Assembly (NCBI RefSeq): GCF_000265365.1 | Contig: NC_018011.1 | Location: 2,373,501-2,437,500, forward strand | Length of the DNA stretch: 64,000 nt | Origin: Alistipes finegoldii DSM 17242 | Lineage (GTDB): Bacteria; Bacteroidota; Bacteroidia; Bacteroidales; Rikenellaceae | Reading direction: 5' to 3' | In this document: in pieces, positions 44,436 through 53,833 of the stretch | Numbering within the stretch: the first letter of the stretch is position 1 | Layout: each line of letters begins with the position of its first letter | The notes under the pieces: generated by a model | Databases searched by the model: none | What the model was told of the DNA's origin: nothing | Seen by the model: only the letters and a program-made list of their open reading frames with translations | Position numbers and translations under genes: made by a program

Positions 44436-45038
44436 TTAATTGATGATAAACCGAAATCCGATTCCCCAGGTAGTATGGAATGTCCCGGTAGAAGAGCCGA
44501 ATGTACAATATTCTCGAAGGTTCAACAGCACAATAACCCGGTTTGAAAGATAGCCTTCAAGAGATGCCGAAAGCCGCCCGCCGTATATAATACTATCATC
44601 GCTGCGCAACGTCGCTCCGTCCCTGAGATGTTTATCACCCCAGTTGGTTGTTTCGTACCCCGCGACACCCGCCAATCCTGCAAAAAGGGATATGTTGCGG
44701 CCGCGATCCGAAATCAAGGGGTGATTATAACCGGCCTCCGCGGTAAATTGTGCCATCGGCACGAGCTGATCGCCCAGCACGCCTTCGTATCGGTAATCCT
44801 TACGAAGACAGGAGACCGCGAAATTCCAATAACTGTGATTCCGGTTATAGCGCGTCAGTTCCAACTCGCCCCAGAACCGGTATGCTCCATGAGAATCCCG
44901 AAAAGAGAAACCATCGGCAATGCCCCCGTTGACACCGAGAGCAACCTGTCCGGGTAATCCGCGTTGGGCATACACTTCACCGGGATTGAGCAGCAATGCG
45001 GCCCAAAGCCCCAAGCATAACATAATGATTGCCCGCAT
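44436..45038 (-). CDS. traO: Conjugative transposon protein TraO
   Basis: A 200-aa exported protein with a barrel-like pattern (signal LCLGLWAALLLNPGEVYAQ; strands ending TTWGIGFRFIIN). It matches the TraO family in order, size and position between traN and traQ. Probably an outer-membrane part of the transfer apparatus. Ends TAA. Confidence 0.85.
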   Translation of the reverse strand: MRAIIMLCLGLWAALLLNPGEVYAQRGLPGQVALGVNGGIADGFSFRDSHGAYRFWGELELTRYNRNHSYWNFAVSCLRKDYRYEGVLGDQLVPMAQFTAEAGYNHPLISDRGRNISLFAGLAGVAGYETTNWGDKHLRDGATLRSDDSIIYGGRLSASLEGYLSNRVIVLLNLREYCTFGSSTGTFHTTWGIGFRFIIN

Positions 45039-45040
45039 AG

Positions 45041-45931
45041 CTACCTGATTTTAAGTTCCTCGACTGTATGAGCATCCACCAAATCCGTATTCTGAATCAT
45101 AAACGACTGGTGACGGCCGCCGTTCTTTTCGAATACATCCATGATAAGCACTTTATCATCCGGGATGGTGAACTTCTGAAAAACATAAACATTACGCAGG
45201 GTCTCTCCGGCTTTCACGGCTGCGATCGCATTATATGCCCGGACCGGCTCGACGAATGTTTCCTGCAGTGCCGTGCGTTTAGCGACTTTTCTGTCGGCAA
45301 TACGGAACCGGATATGATCGATGTCGAAATTTACGTTTGAACTGTTGCTCAGGGAGACATGAATGTAAAATAGGTCGTTGTGAATGTAAATTCCCCTCAA
45401 CAACAGTTGCATGCCGAATCGTTTGCTGCCGATGTTCTTAATCAATCGTGCATCCTTTTTATGGATCGTGTACATGATTCGGTTTACGGTAAGCGGGTTT
45501 TCATCGCCGAGTTCCTGAAGCCTGACATACGTCTGCGTGGATGCGAAATCACCATAGGGGTCTTTATGCAGCCAGTCTTCCATCTGAATGGAAAGGCGCC
45601 CCGGTACATCGGCATAAATGGCGTTGAAGGCGTAAAATACTCCGTCCGAGGTGATGACGCTGAAATTCGTTTCGCCGGGAAATCCCCGCACCGCAGATTT
45701 TACCCGCAGGACATTTTCTGCTCCATCCGCTTTACCGGCAACAAGGTCCGTTGATCCCAGATCAACGTATTTTACGGCTGCGGGGAAAAGAATATGTACG
45801 GTTTTGGCAAATGTCACCTCTACCTGATAGGGTTCAATCACCTGCTCCGGCGGTATCACCCGGGATGATTCCTGCGCTCCGGCCGCCCAAAAGCTGCAAA
45901 GGAAGAGGAAGGTAATTAATAACGTTTTCAT
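45041..45931 (-). CDS. traN: Conjugative transposon protein TraN
   Basis: A 296-aa protein with a signal peptide (LFLCSFWAAGAQ). The VirB9-like beta domain opens with TFAKTVHILFPAAVKYVDLGS, a TraN hallmark. It is part of the periplasmic / outer-membrane core of the type IV secretion channel. It starts 6 bp after traM. Ends TAG. Confidence 0.9.
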   Translation of the reverse strand: MKTLLITFLFLCSFWAAGAQESSRVIPPEQVIEPYQVEVTFAKTVHILFPAAVKYVDLGSTDLVAGKADGAENVLRVKSAVRGFPGETNFSVITSDGVFYAFNAIYADVPGRLSIQMEDWLHKDPYGDFASTQTYVRLQELGDENPLTVNRIMYTIHKKDARLIKNIGSKRFGMQLLLRGIYIHNDLFYIHVSLSNSSNVNFDIDHIRFRIADRKVAKRTALQETFVEPVRAYNAIAAVKAGETLRNVYVFQKFTIPDDKVLIMDVFEKNGGRHQSFMIQNTDLVDAHTVEELKIR

Positions 45932-45937
45932 GGAAAA

Positions 45938-47164
45938 TTATTCTTTAGAAATGAGAATGATCTGATAACCCGCTTTCACGGTAACTTTTACCTGCCGCAG
46001 CTTTGAAGCAATATATTGCGTTCCTCCTGTCATGGCTCCTCGAACAAGATCCATTGCCACTTGCTGACCGGCATTCTGAGTGAATGAAATACTCGTTCCT
46101 AAGCCCGAACCGATTGACGCCGCAGCTTCCTTTGCCGCAGTTCGCTCTTTCGAATCGGGAACATATAACCCTTTTCCGCCGTCCAAATCAAAAGCGCTAA
46201 GTTCCACGGGGATGATATTACCAGCCTGTTCGATGCTCGACACGACAATCTGTAATCGCTGTCCTTCGATAGCCGCCGTACCGAATAGAAGGCTTCCGGC
46301 ATCGATCTGACAATCGTTCACTCGTATAGGCTCCGTCAATCGCAGTCGAATTCGATCTCCGCTGCTGATTGTCTGGTCTTCATCCACACACACCCGAATA
46401 CCGCGATGATTCGCTTGGGTATTGCTTCCTACGGCAGTATTGAATCCGAGATTACGTTCCCGGCCCAGTTCCGACAACAAAGAATCGGGTTCTACAGTCG
46501 CCAGTGTCGTAACAACCCCTTCACCTAAACTGCGGACCGGATGAACTGTAACTGTTTTGGAAGCACTGTTTCGTGCCGGCTCTGCGCGTTGTTCCCCGTT
46601 ATTAAAGTATTTTGCCGCAAGCGCATATTGCTTTTCTGCAATTTCCATCGGATCAGGAGGAGTCTGGGGCTTCGTCTCAAGGCGCGATTCCAACTCCTCA
46701 ACCTGCCGTTTCAGTTCTTCGACCTGCGGGTCTGTTTTCGGCGTACTGTAGAAATCGTTCAATAGTTGTGAGACTTCCCGATTCGCTTCCTGAGACTGAG
46801 TAATCGCATTCTGCGGATTGGATTTTTGCGGTGTGCCGGATGCTCCGTCGAGCAGCGAAAAAGAGTTCGAATCGAAGGCCGACACACGATCCTGCTGTTG
46901 CTGTTCCGAGTTGACACGTTCCAATGCCTTTTGTTTGCTGGCTTCAATCCCCGGACTCCGGCCATCAGGAACAGTCATGTTGAAAGAATTCTCACCCGGA
47001 GTTTCCGCCTTACTTCAGCCGCCGAAAATCAAATACATACAACCAAGGAACGGCACGAGCAAAATCAAAGCGGCCAGAACGGTCTTTTTCCGTTGTTCCT
47101 TTTGCGGGTCCTTCTGAATATTATCGGACGAACCCTTTTTTACATCAGTTTTATTATCTGCCAT
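45938..47164 (-). CDS. traM: Conjugative transposon protein TraM with in-frame TGA at codon 50
   Basis: Complete frame 409 codons from ATG 47164: a basic cytoplasmic start, a membrane segment (VLAALILLVPFLGCMYLIFGG), TGA at 47015-47017, then SKAETPGENSFNMTVPDG and the long VirB10-like body (coiled coil VEELKRQVEELESRL, C-terminal domain IRVCVDEDQTISSGDRIRLRL). Without readthrough only a 49-aa anchor and, from an internal ATG at 46978, an anchorless 346-aa protein could be made. TraM bridges the inner and outer membranes, so loss of the anchor would break transfer. The frame has no other stop. See the TGA findings. Confidence 0.85.
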
Positions 47165-47169
47165 TTTAT

Positions 47170-47391
47170 TTACGGTTTAATTGATTGTATATGTTCCATC
47201 TGCTTCTGCGGCCTCTCCGTAGACAGCCCATCGATAAGCTGCCAAATGTCGAGAACTGCAAAAATCACCAACATCCCAACGATTATCCACAGCCGTTCTC
47301 GTTGTGTACGGCGGTCTAAAAACGCCTTTACCTTCGCCTTGCTCCTTCTTATCCAGATGCGAGGCATGAGCAGTATTCTTTTAGCGGTCAT
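47170..47391 (-). CDS. traL: Conjugative transposon protein TraL
   Basis: A 73-aa single-pass membrane protein (RERLWIIVGMLVIFAVLDIWQL) in the conserved position between traK and traM. The start at 47391 overlaps the end of traK by 11 bp; a later Met at 47367 would avoid the overlap. Ends TAA. Confidence 0.75.
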   Translation of the reverse strand: MTAKRILLMPRIWIRRSKAKVKAFLDRRTQRERLWIIVGMLVIFAVLDIWQLIDGLSTERPQKQMEHIQSIKP

Positions 47392-48004
47392 AGGTTCCGA
47401 GGTCTTTGTTTTCAATGATGTTGAATCGCTCGATCAGGAACCCTTGCGGATTATTATCTGAACGTGTCGCGTTTACCAACTGGCATGTCGTAACGAGACT
47501 TCGCTCAGTAACACTGCTCTCACGTAAAATACGTTGCCGGGCATAAGTTTTCACCTGATACGGGTAATTCGTGAAATCACAGCGGATGCTGTCAACCTCG
47601 ACTTTCTGGATGATATTTCCGGCTATCAGCCGATTGAAATAGCCCTTCTCCATTAAATCGCGGTAGTAACTCATTGCGCTTTTATCGGCCAGCAAAAGAG
47701 CTTTTGTAAGATTGCCTTCAATAGCGCTTTTATCCGGCGAGAGATCGAAGAATAACAGGTGAAAACGTCGGACATGTTCCCGTGCCTCAACAGGCCGGTT
47801 TTGTTGTAAATCCTGTGAGAGCGCCAGCATCAAGCTCCGGCCTTGATCCAGAACATAGATTTTCTGACGCTGCGCTTCGGCAAAGCTGTAGGACCTCCAC
47901 ACAACCAAAACCGTCAGGAGCATACAGCAACCCAGAAAAATGATTGCATACAAACGGATTTGCCGGAAACTGCTCTCTATATTTTTCAGTGCTTTAAATT
48001 CCAT
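47381..48004 (-). CDS. traK: Conjugative transposon protein TraK
   Basis: A 207-aa VirB8-like protein. A short cytoplasmic tail begins MEFKALKNIESSFRQIRLY, one membrane segment follows (AIIFLGCCMLLTVLVVW), then a periplasmic NTF2-like domain. Typical length. It nucleates the secretion channel. Ends TAA. Confidence 0.92.
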   Translation of the reverse strand: MEFKALKNIESSFRQIRLYAIIFLGCCMLLTVLVVWRSYSFAEAQRQKIYVLDQGRSLMLALSQDLQQNRPVEAREHVRRFHLLFFDLSPDKSAIEGNLTKALLLADKSAMSYYRDLMEKGYFNRLIAGNIIQKVEVDSIRCDFTNYPYQVKTYARQRILRESSVTERSLVTTCQLVNATRSDNNPQGFLIERFNIIENKDLGTYDR

Positions 48005-48009
48005 TTTGC

Positions 48010-49074
48010 TTACTTTATATTAGGGTGTCTCATTTTGAATTTTCGCTCTTCCTCGGCAATCCTTTTACCTTGCCCCTTGATGTACTTTCCAGCACCAGTA
48101 ATAGAACCCATAGCAAAGCCACCGAGCCATTTACCCCCTTGAGTAACGAGATTATTATAACTGTTGAAACCTCCGGCCTGCACAATCCATGATGCAACAG
48201 TAGGAACGGTAAAATAACCACAGATACCGATCAGCAGAAATACCAGATAAACAGTACCGTCCATATTGATAAAATACCAGGGATCAGTACTCATCAACTC
48301 CAAATCTTTTTGAAGCGATAGTGTTTGCAGGCGGGCCAGAATAGCACCGAAAATATCAGCAACCGGCAACCATAAATATACGCCGATATACTTTGTGAGC
48401 CACTGTGCCAATGAAGCCTGAAAGCCATCGAACGATGCTATAGCAAAGACCAGAGGGCCCAGAATAGCCAGTACAATAAGGTAAAATGTCCGGATCGTAT
48501 CGATAACCAACGAAGCCGCTTCGAAAAGCGTTTCCAAAAGCCATCTAAAAGCCATGACAATGAGACCGCGTATCCCAAACCAATATCTATCCTGATGCAA
48601 CTGCGACATTGCATTCAAATCCGGTGGCATCCAGCCCAGTTCATCAATTTGCCGGTCAAACTCTTCATCCGAGACCAAATAAGCCTGTGTCGGGTCCTTG
48701 AGCATGATTTCTTTTTCGAGTTTGTCTTTATCCGCCTGATATTGATTCATACTGAAAGTCTGGCCTTGAAGAAGAGAGTGCGTGGCTTTAACAATCGGGG
48801 ATAGTATTCCGTTGAGACCGCCGATAACCAATGTATTGAAAAAGATGATGCAAATGCACATGGCAAAAGGTCGTAACAACGGAAAAACATCAATGGGCTC
48901 AGCACGCGCAATAGACTGCCATACCCGATAAGATATGTATAGCAACGCACCGATACATGCTATTGCCGACGCCATGACAGTCATTCTTTCACATAACGGA
49001 AGCATCGAATCGAAGAGCTTACGCAGAATTTCATGCAGGCTTTCAAAAGATACTAAAGGGATCATCATAATCAT
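48010..49074 (-). CDS. traJ: Conjugative transposon protein TraJ
   Basis: A 354-aa polytopic membrane protein (VirB6-like). It has at least six hydrophobic segments, including AIACIGALLYISYRVW and LVFLLIGICGYFTVPTVASW. A second Met pair at codons 3-4 could be the start. It forms part of the inner-membrane pore. Ends TAA. Confidence 0.92.
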   Translation of the reverse strand: MIMMIPLVSFESLHEILRKLFDSMLPLCERMTVMASAIACIGALLYISYRVWQSIARAEPIDVFPLLRPFAMCICIIFFNTLVIGGLNGILSPIVKATHSLLQGQTFSMNQYQADKDKLEKEIMLKDPTQAYLVSDEEFDRQIDELGWMPPDLNAMSQLHQDRYWFGIRGLIVMAFRWLLETLFEAASLVIDTIRTFYLIVLAILGPLVFAIASFDGFQASLAQWLTKYIGVYLWLPVADIFGAILARLQTLSLQKDLELMSTDPWYFINMDGTVYLVFLLIGICGYFTVPTVASWIVQAGGFNSYNNLVTQGGKWLGGFAMGSITGAGKYIKGQGKRIAEEERKFKMRHPNIK

Positions 49075-49083
49075 CGTCTTTTA

Positions 49084-49713
49084 TTACCAATACTTATCCT
49101 CATCTGTGCCGTACAGGGATAATGTCCGCTCCATATCATTCGACTTCCTCGCCCTTATATAGGACACAGAAAGATTCTGCCGGGTATAGTAGCTCGTTAA
49201 ATTCCGTAACCGCAGTAATTCGGCATAGGTTTTATCAACCACATCCAAGCGATCTTTGTCCGTCATCGACAAATCCGAGGGATTGATGATACCCTGCAAA
49301 TCCTTTAGCGTGTTGGCACTTCCCTGAAGAATTCGTGTATATCCCGAAGCGATAGCAGCAAGTTCCCTCACGGAAAAGTTCTTGTCGGAAAGCATGAGCT
49401 GATAGTTCGAGACATACATATCCGAAATTTCTCCCACAAAAAGAATACACTGCTGGACCTTCCGGGCGCTGCGAACAAGGTTTTTTACTTTTTTCAGCGT
49501 ATCATAGTATTTCTTACTCTGGTCATAAATCTTCTGAGTCTCCTGAAAATTCTGAACCATCGTCTGTGCCGTAGAGGATGTCTGCACCATCTCATTCGAC
49601 GAATTGATGATACTTTGCGTTAAACCGGCAAGGTCCGTTACAGGCCACTGGGCCCGGGCCGCCCCCGAAATAAGGACGAGGGCGACCAGCATAACACTAA
49701 TTTTATTTTTCAT
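49084..49713 (-). CDS. traI: Conjugative transposon protein TraI (DUF4141)
   Basis: A 209-aa exported protein (signal VMLVALVLISGAARAQ). A long helical region follows (NEMVQTSSTAQTMVQNFQET, then YYDTLKKVKNLVRSARKVQQ), as in VirB5-like DUF4141 proteins. The start at 49713 is set by the signal peptide and overlaps the preceding DUF3876 gene by 11 bp. Ends TAA. Confidence 0.88.
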   Translation of the reverse strand: MKNKISVMLVALVLISGAARAQWPVTDLAGLTQSIINSSNEMVQTSSTAQTMVQNFQETQKIYDQSKKYYDTLKKVKNLVRSARKVQQCILFVGEISDMYVSNYQLMLSDKNFSVRELAAIASGYTRILQGSANTLKDLQGIINPSDLSMTDKDRLDVVDKTYAELLRLRNLTSYYTRQNLSVSYIRARKSNDMERTLSLYGTDEDKYW

Positions 49714-50074
49714 GTTCTGTTTCCATTTTTCGTTTGAACGCTCCGTAGTCTTCAACCAGAAGCAAATCCTGTTTGGGATCGTAACCAATGCCCTGATTCA
49801 TAAAATCGGCATAGAGATTCCCTTCTTTATCTTCCAGCAGCTCAGAGGATAGGCATTTCTTATAGTTATTAATCTTGTTCCCATAGCGGAATTCGATATA
49901 ATACTTCCCGTCCTCTATATAGATTCTGAAAGAAACCGTAGAGTCTTTACGTTCCCATTCACCGCAAAGCAGCTCACGGGTCGATGCGGTCTGCAGTAAA
50001 TATTGCCCCCGCATCGACCGTATCGTCTTTATAAGCGACTCGAATAAATCGAGTATTTCCTTAGAACGTCCCAT
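49703..50074 (-). CDS. DUF3876-type tra operon protein (second copy)
   Basis: A 123-aa protein: an N-terminal helix (MGRSKEILDLFESLIKTI), then a lipocalin-like beta meander (LLCGEWERKDSTVSFRIYIEDGKYYIEF cut here by motif). It overlaps the 3' end of the related gene at 50061 by 14 bp and traI by 11 bp. Known only as a conserved component of Bacteroidetes conjugation operons. Ends TAA. Confidence 0.7.
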   Translation of the reverse strand: MGRSKEILDLFESLIKTIRSMRGQYLLQTASTRELLCGEWERKDSTVSFRIYIEDGKYYIEFRYGNKINNYKKCLSSELLEDKEGNLYADFMNQGIGYDPKQDLLLVEDYGAFKRKMETEHEK

Positions 50075-50510
50075 CGTCTTCGGTTGCCGACCGTACTGCA
50101 AATTCCATTTCGCTATCCATCTCCTCACGGAGCATGTCTTCTTCACTACGGAAAATACCGTAGGCTCCGCATCGAAGCAGCCCGTCTTTGCCGATCGTAA
50201 TGTCTCCGCCCGGTCCCTCGGAAACAATCACCACACGGCGTCCCTGAGCGAGGGCCGTCATCTGGCGAATAATCGTCTTGTAGCAGCGCGTATTGTCGCA
50301 GAGCATGAGGGAGAAACCGTCCTCGATACTGCGAATCAGCAGCGAGCAGCCCCCGTCCTGAGCGATCCAACTGCCGCAAATCGTGTTATTACGCACCTGT
50401 GCGCTTAATCGATCCACATACGACAGGAATTGCCCCTGCTCCGCATGTCCTTTCCGGTAGGCAGCAAGAAGTTCTGCGAATTTTTCCGGATTATTATTTT
50501 TCTTATCCAT
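50061..50510 (-). CDS. DUF3876-type tra operon protein (first copy)
   Basis: A 149-aa protein with the same layout as its neighbour: a helical start, then CGSWIAQDGGCSLLIRSIEDG and a closing strand around LLRCGAYGIFRSEED. It starts 12 bp after the TGA-containing gene at 50523. Function unknown. Ends TAA. Confidence 0.7.
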   Translation of the reverse strand: MDKKNNNPEKFAELLAAYRKGHAEQGQFLSYVDRLSAQVRNNTICGSWIAQDGGCSLLIRSIEDGFSLMLCDNTRCYKTIIRQMTALAQGRRVVIVSEGPGGDITIGKDGLLRCGAYGIFRSEEDMLREEMDSEMEFAVRSATEDDGTF

Positions 50511-50522
50511 AGCATTGAGTTT

Positions 50523-50903
50523 TTATTGGGTTATTTGTGTTGATTTTATTCTGCGATAACTACACCCTGGCACGAGTAGTAAATTATTCCCTGATTCCGA
50601 GAGCCAGACATAAATCCGCCTTCCGTCTTGAAAATAATAGGGCCTTAGCCAATGATGCAACCTATACCAAGTATCTTTTGAGTCCCCGAAGACAACTATA
50701 TAATGGTCATCTTCGCGCGAAATAGTGAGCCTTCCACGCGGAAGAACAGCATCTCATACCCCGCATAACGCGGCATTCTTATTCCGACAATGGGATGCAG
50801 ACCACCATGCGAGGGAAGCTGCACAGATTATAAACGTTCAGAGACCTGTGATAGCCCAAAGCCACATTTTCGTCTTTCGGGATAATTCGGTTTTCTGTAA
50901 CAT
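50523..50903 (-). CDS. Unnamed tra-operon membrane protein with two in-frame TGA codons
   Basis: 127 codons from ATG 50903 (9 bp after the traG stop) to TAA 50523 (12 bp before the next gene), fitting operon spacing exactly. The frame is open except for TGA at codon 22 (50838-50840) and codon 50 (50754-50756). It reads MWLWAITGL-TGA-TFIICAASLAWW (a membrane segment), then LCGV-TGA-DAVLP. A DUF3876-like beta meander follows (RLTISREDDHYIVVFGD, RIYVWLSESGNNLLLVPG). Trp at the first TGA would suit the Trp-rich membrane segment. No other stop occurs. It is either a recoded gene or a double nonsense allele. Confidence 0.6.
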
Positions 50904-50912
50904 GATCGTTTG

Positions 50913-51343
50913 TTATTCTGAATTGCGCCTCTTATCTGCCAAAATACGAATAGCTCCCTCGATGTCTCCGTTCATCTTCTTGGCGAGGTTGAAAACCTCG
51001 ACTTTCTCAACCTCTTCGGTCGTGTATGTCAAGTATTCCTCTGCCGAGACCTCCGTAGCATAGACTGCGGATTGCACCCCGCCCAAACCGATCCACACCT
51101 CTTTGTACAGCCGCGAGGGATCGTTCGAAAGGTTGATAGATAGGATCTGGGCCTTCTCCTTGTCCGAAAGTCCCAGCAGGCTTTGGATGCCGTCGAACTT
51201 TGTCATGTACTTACGCTGATCGAGAAGAATCTTGCAATCTGCATTGTTGATGATCGAGTCTTTTACAATGGAAGAAGAAATAATATCATCGACTTCCTGC
51301 GTTACGGTAATAGCTTCTCCAAAATACTTGCGGACAGTCTTAT
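50913..51343 (-). CDS. traG: TraG (VirB4-like ATPase), 3' exon
   Basis: The C-terminal 143 codons of traG downstream of the group II intron. Motifs: TVRKYFGEAITVTQEVDDII, DCKILLDQRKYMTKFDGIQ and TYTTEEVEKVEV. Joined to the 5' exon (53834-55901) it gives 2499 nt = 832 codons plus TAA, and the junction reads EYLKYL-Y-KTVRKY, as in intact TraG proteins. Confidence 0.9.
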
Positions 51344-51404
51344 GTAGGCTAAGCACCCGGCGCCTTACCGTATTTCTACGGCAGGTTTCCAAGAACTCGC
51401 CCCC

Positions 51405-51438
51405 GAACCGGACTTACACCTCTCGGCGTATCCGGCTC
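51405..51438 (-). ncRNA. Group II intron domain V (copy 2)
   Basis: The same 34-nt catalytic hairpin as in copy 1, unchanged. Confidence 0.85.
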
Positions 51439-51458
51439 TCCACTAATTTTTTTTCAGT

Positions 51459-53285
51459 CTAAACTTTTCCCAGATGCCGCAGCCTGTGGCAACTCGGACA
51501 CAACGCAATGGTCTTGCGTTTTCGGGCTGACATGAGCCGTTTCCAACTCTCTTTCCCTTTCAGGTCTTTGAGGTTGCGGACATGGTGCATAATCAGCTTG
51601 CCCGTTGCCCCACACAATTCGCATTTTTCCGCTTTGAGCCTGTCCGTCAAATTGGTTCGGCTCACGTCTGCAATAGAGTACGGTTCGATGTCGCAGCTTC
51701 CGTTGAACGCCGTTGTCCGGCGTTTGAAACTTGTCTTGTAAAAGGTTCGGGACTTGATTACCCCTTTCTGCTCGTACTTTACGGTGAACAGTTTGTTGAG
51801 ACGGTACTTTTTGTTGATTTTTCGTACCGTGCTCCTATATTTGCCCGCAAATGTTTTATACATGCTGTACTCCATGATATATCTGAAGTTGTGCAGTACG
51901 ACGCAGTTGTTGGCGATCAGGTAATAGTTGCAAAATCCCACTGTTTCCCGATTGTATCGGTCGAGGATTTCAAGATCGTCGTTGAATATCAATCCTGAAC
52001 GGCATTTGGGTTTCCAAATCTCTTTCCCGTTGCGGAGCTTGATTTCCATAGCTCCGTATTCCAGAAGTTTGTCCCGCAGCGTTGCCATGCTGACATTCAG
52101 CCGGACACGCTTGCCGTAGGTGCGTCGCAGACGTCCTTGCACATCCCGTCGTTGATGATTGTTCCGTGTTACCGTAATCTCATATCCGAGAAATTTCGCC
52201 GATTTACCCGTATGGGTTATCAGCGTCTTTTCTTCGGACAGTTCGAGGGCGAGGCTTTCGGATAGGAATGATTTAATATCCTCCTTTATCCGCAGTGCAT
52301 CCTCTTTGCTACCGATTACACCCAGAATAAAATCGTCGGCGTAACGGATGTATTTGAGCCTGCGGTAACTTCCGTCCATTTCATCTCCGCTTGGAAATGC
52401 TGCACGTTCCTGTTCGATGGCTTTGAGTCTTGCGACCAAAGCCGCCTTCTCAGTCCCGTCTTTTATCTTTTTCAGTTTCCGCACAGTCCGTTTTCGTTCA
52501 TTGGCCAAATCGTTGCTCTCTTTGCCCGGCCTGCGTTTGGTTCCCATGTCGAAATGTCGGATATACTCTTTCACGTACTTGTCTAATTTATCGAGGTATA
52601 TATTCGCCAGAATCGGGCTGACGATACCTCCCTGCGGCATTCCGCTGTAAGTGTTGTGAAACGTCCAATCCTCGACGTATCCCGCTTTCAGGAATTTCCG
52701 TATCAGACGGATAAAACGGTCATCTGAAATGCGCTCCCGCAGGATTCCGACAAGTACATCATGGTCAATGTTGTCGAAGAACCCTTTGATGTCGCCCTCG
52801 ATAAACCATTTCGCCCCGCTGAACGTCTTTTGAATATGAAGTAATGCTGTGTGACAGCTCCGTTTAGGTCGGAAACCGTGCGAGGTGGTCTCAAAATGTC
52901 CCTCGTAAATGGCTTCCAGAATCATGCGGACTACCTCCTGCACCAGCTTGTCTTCAAAAGCCGGTATTCCCAGAGGGCGCGTTTTCCCGTTTTTCTTCGG
53001 GATATGCACCCTCCGCGACGGGTGAGGCTGATAACTTTCGTCTTTCAACGAGGCTATCAGCGTTTCGATCCGGGCAAGGCTCATCTCGTCGATACTGCGA
53101 CCGTCGGAGCCTTTGGTCGTACTGCCTCCGTTCGATGCGATCTTTTGGTAGGCAACATAGAACAACTCTTCGTTGAACAGAATCCGGTAAAGGCGTTCGA
53201 ACTTGTAGCTCGAATCCTTACTGTGTTCGTTCAGACTGTTTAATACTCTTTCCGGACTTCTCATAATGTCTCTCACATTATCCAT
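51459..53285 (-). CDS. ltrA: Group II intron reverse transcriptase / maturase (copy 2)
   Basis: 608 aa, identical to the copy at 4300-6126 except one visible Val-to-Ile change (KLKKIKDG). The RT (YADD), maturase and C-terminal HNH domains are all intact, so either copy could support splicing of both introns. Confidence 0.93.
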   Translation of the reverse strand: MDNVRDIMRSPERVLNSLNEHSKDSSYKFERLYRILFNEELFYVAYQKIASNGGSTTKGSDGRSIDEMSLARIETLIASLKDESYQPHPSRRVHIPKKNGKTRPLGIPAFEDKLVQEVVRMILEAIYEGHFETTSHGFRPKRSCHTALLHIQKTFSGAKWFIEGDIKGFFDNIDHDVLVGILRERISDDRFIRLIRKFLKAGYVEDWTFHNTYSGMPQGGIVSPILANIYLDKLDKYVKEYIRHFDMGTKRRPGKESNDLANERKRTVRKLKKIKDGTEKAALVARLKAIEQERAAFPSGDEMDGSYRRLKYIRYADDFILGVIGSKEDALRIKEDIKSFLSESLALELSEEKTLITHTGKSAKFLGYEITVTRNNHQRRDVQGRLRRTYGKRVRLNVSMATLRDKLLEYGAMEIKLRNGKEIWKPKCRSGLIFNDDLEILDRYNRETVGFCNYYLIANNCVVLHNFRYIMEYSMYKTFAGKYRSTVRKINKKYRLNKLFTVKYEQKGVIKSRTFYKTSFKRRTTAFNGSCDIEPYSIADVSRTNLTDRLKAEKCELCGATGKLIMHHVRNLKDLKGKESWKRLMSARKRKTIALCPSCHRLRHLGKV

Positions 53286-53833
53286 TAAATTGTATTAAAG
53301 AAAATTAGCTGCCTCCCTTCGCCATGTGCAGGGCGTTACCCTGCCCGGACTACTACGGAGGCTCCGTTACCGTGCCGGATATTCAGAGGTCTGCACCTCA
53401 TAGCCTTACGGCGTTCCGGTTTAGGTAATCCCCGTTTACTTACTTAGTAACTGTTGGCATGATGGATTGTCGGATGCGATTTCCGTCCTTTACCATTTAT
53501 CATGGTTGCTCTGCGGCAAGTTCTTGCTTGCGTCCGTACCTATACACCGGAGCAGTACCGCAGTATGACGATTTCAGTTACCTTACGTCATAGCCTTCAA
53601 GTAGAGCAGCTCGGACTGTCGTTCAAACAATTCGGTTTTCATCCTCATATCCATCGTTTCATCTTGCCGTTCAGTGGCAGTCTGGTAACTGACTGACTTA
53701 CGACGTTCCCGACATGCTACACTCCCCGTCCGGTTTCCCTTTCGGATAAGTCGGGTGATGATAGGTTTTTCAAAGAACACTTACCTAATCCCTTGCCAGT
53801 GGGATATTTACTAAGCAGCTTGTACGGGCGCAC

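Larger units (their letters stand above)
51344..53833 (-). mobile_element. Group II intron copy 2 (2490 nt) in traG
   Basis: Inverted, near-identical copy of the intron at 3752-6241 with the same length and ends. Domain V is at 51405-51438. Differences seen: T at 53662 and 52466 on the plus strand, i.e. A instead of G on the intron sense strand. It is inserted after the first base of a Tyr codon in Leu-Tyr-Lys, shortly after the ATPase Walker B region (ILIEEAW). Confidence 0.92.
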
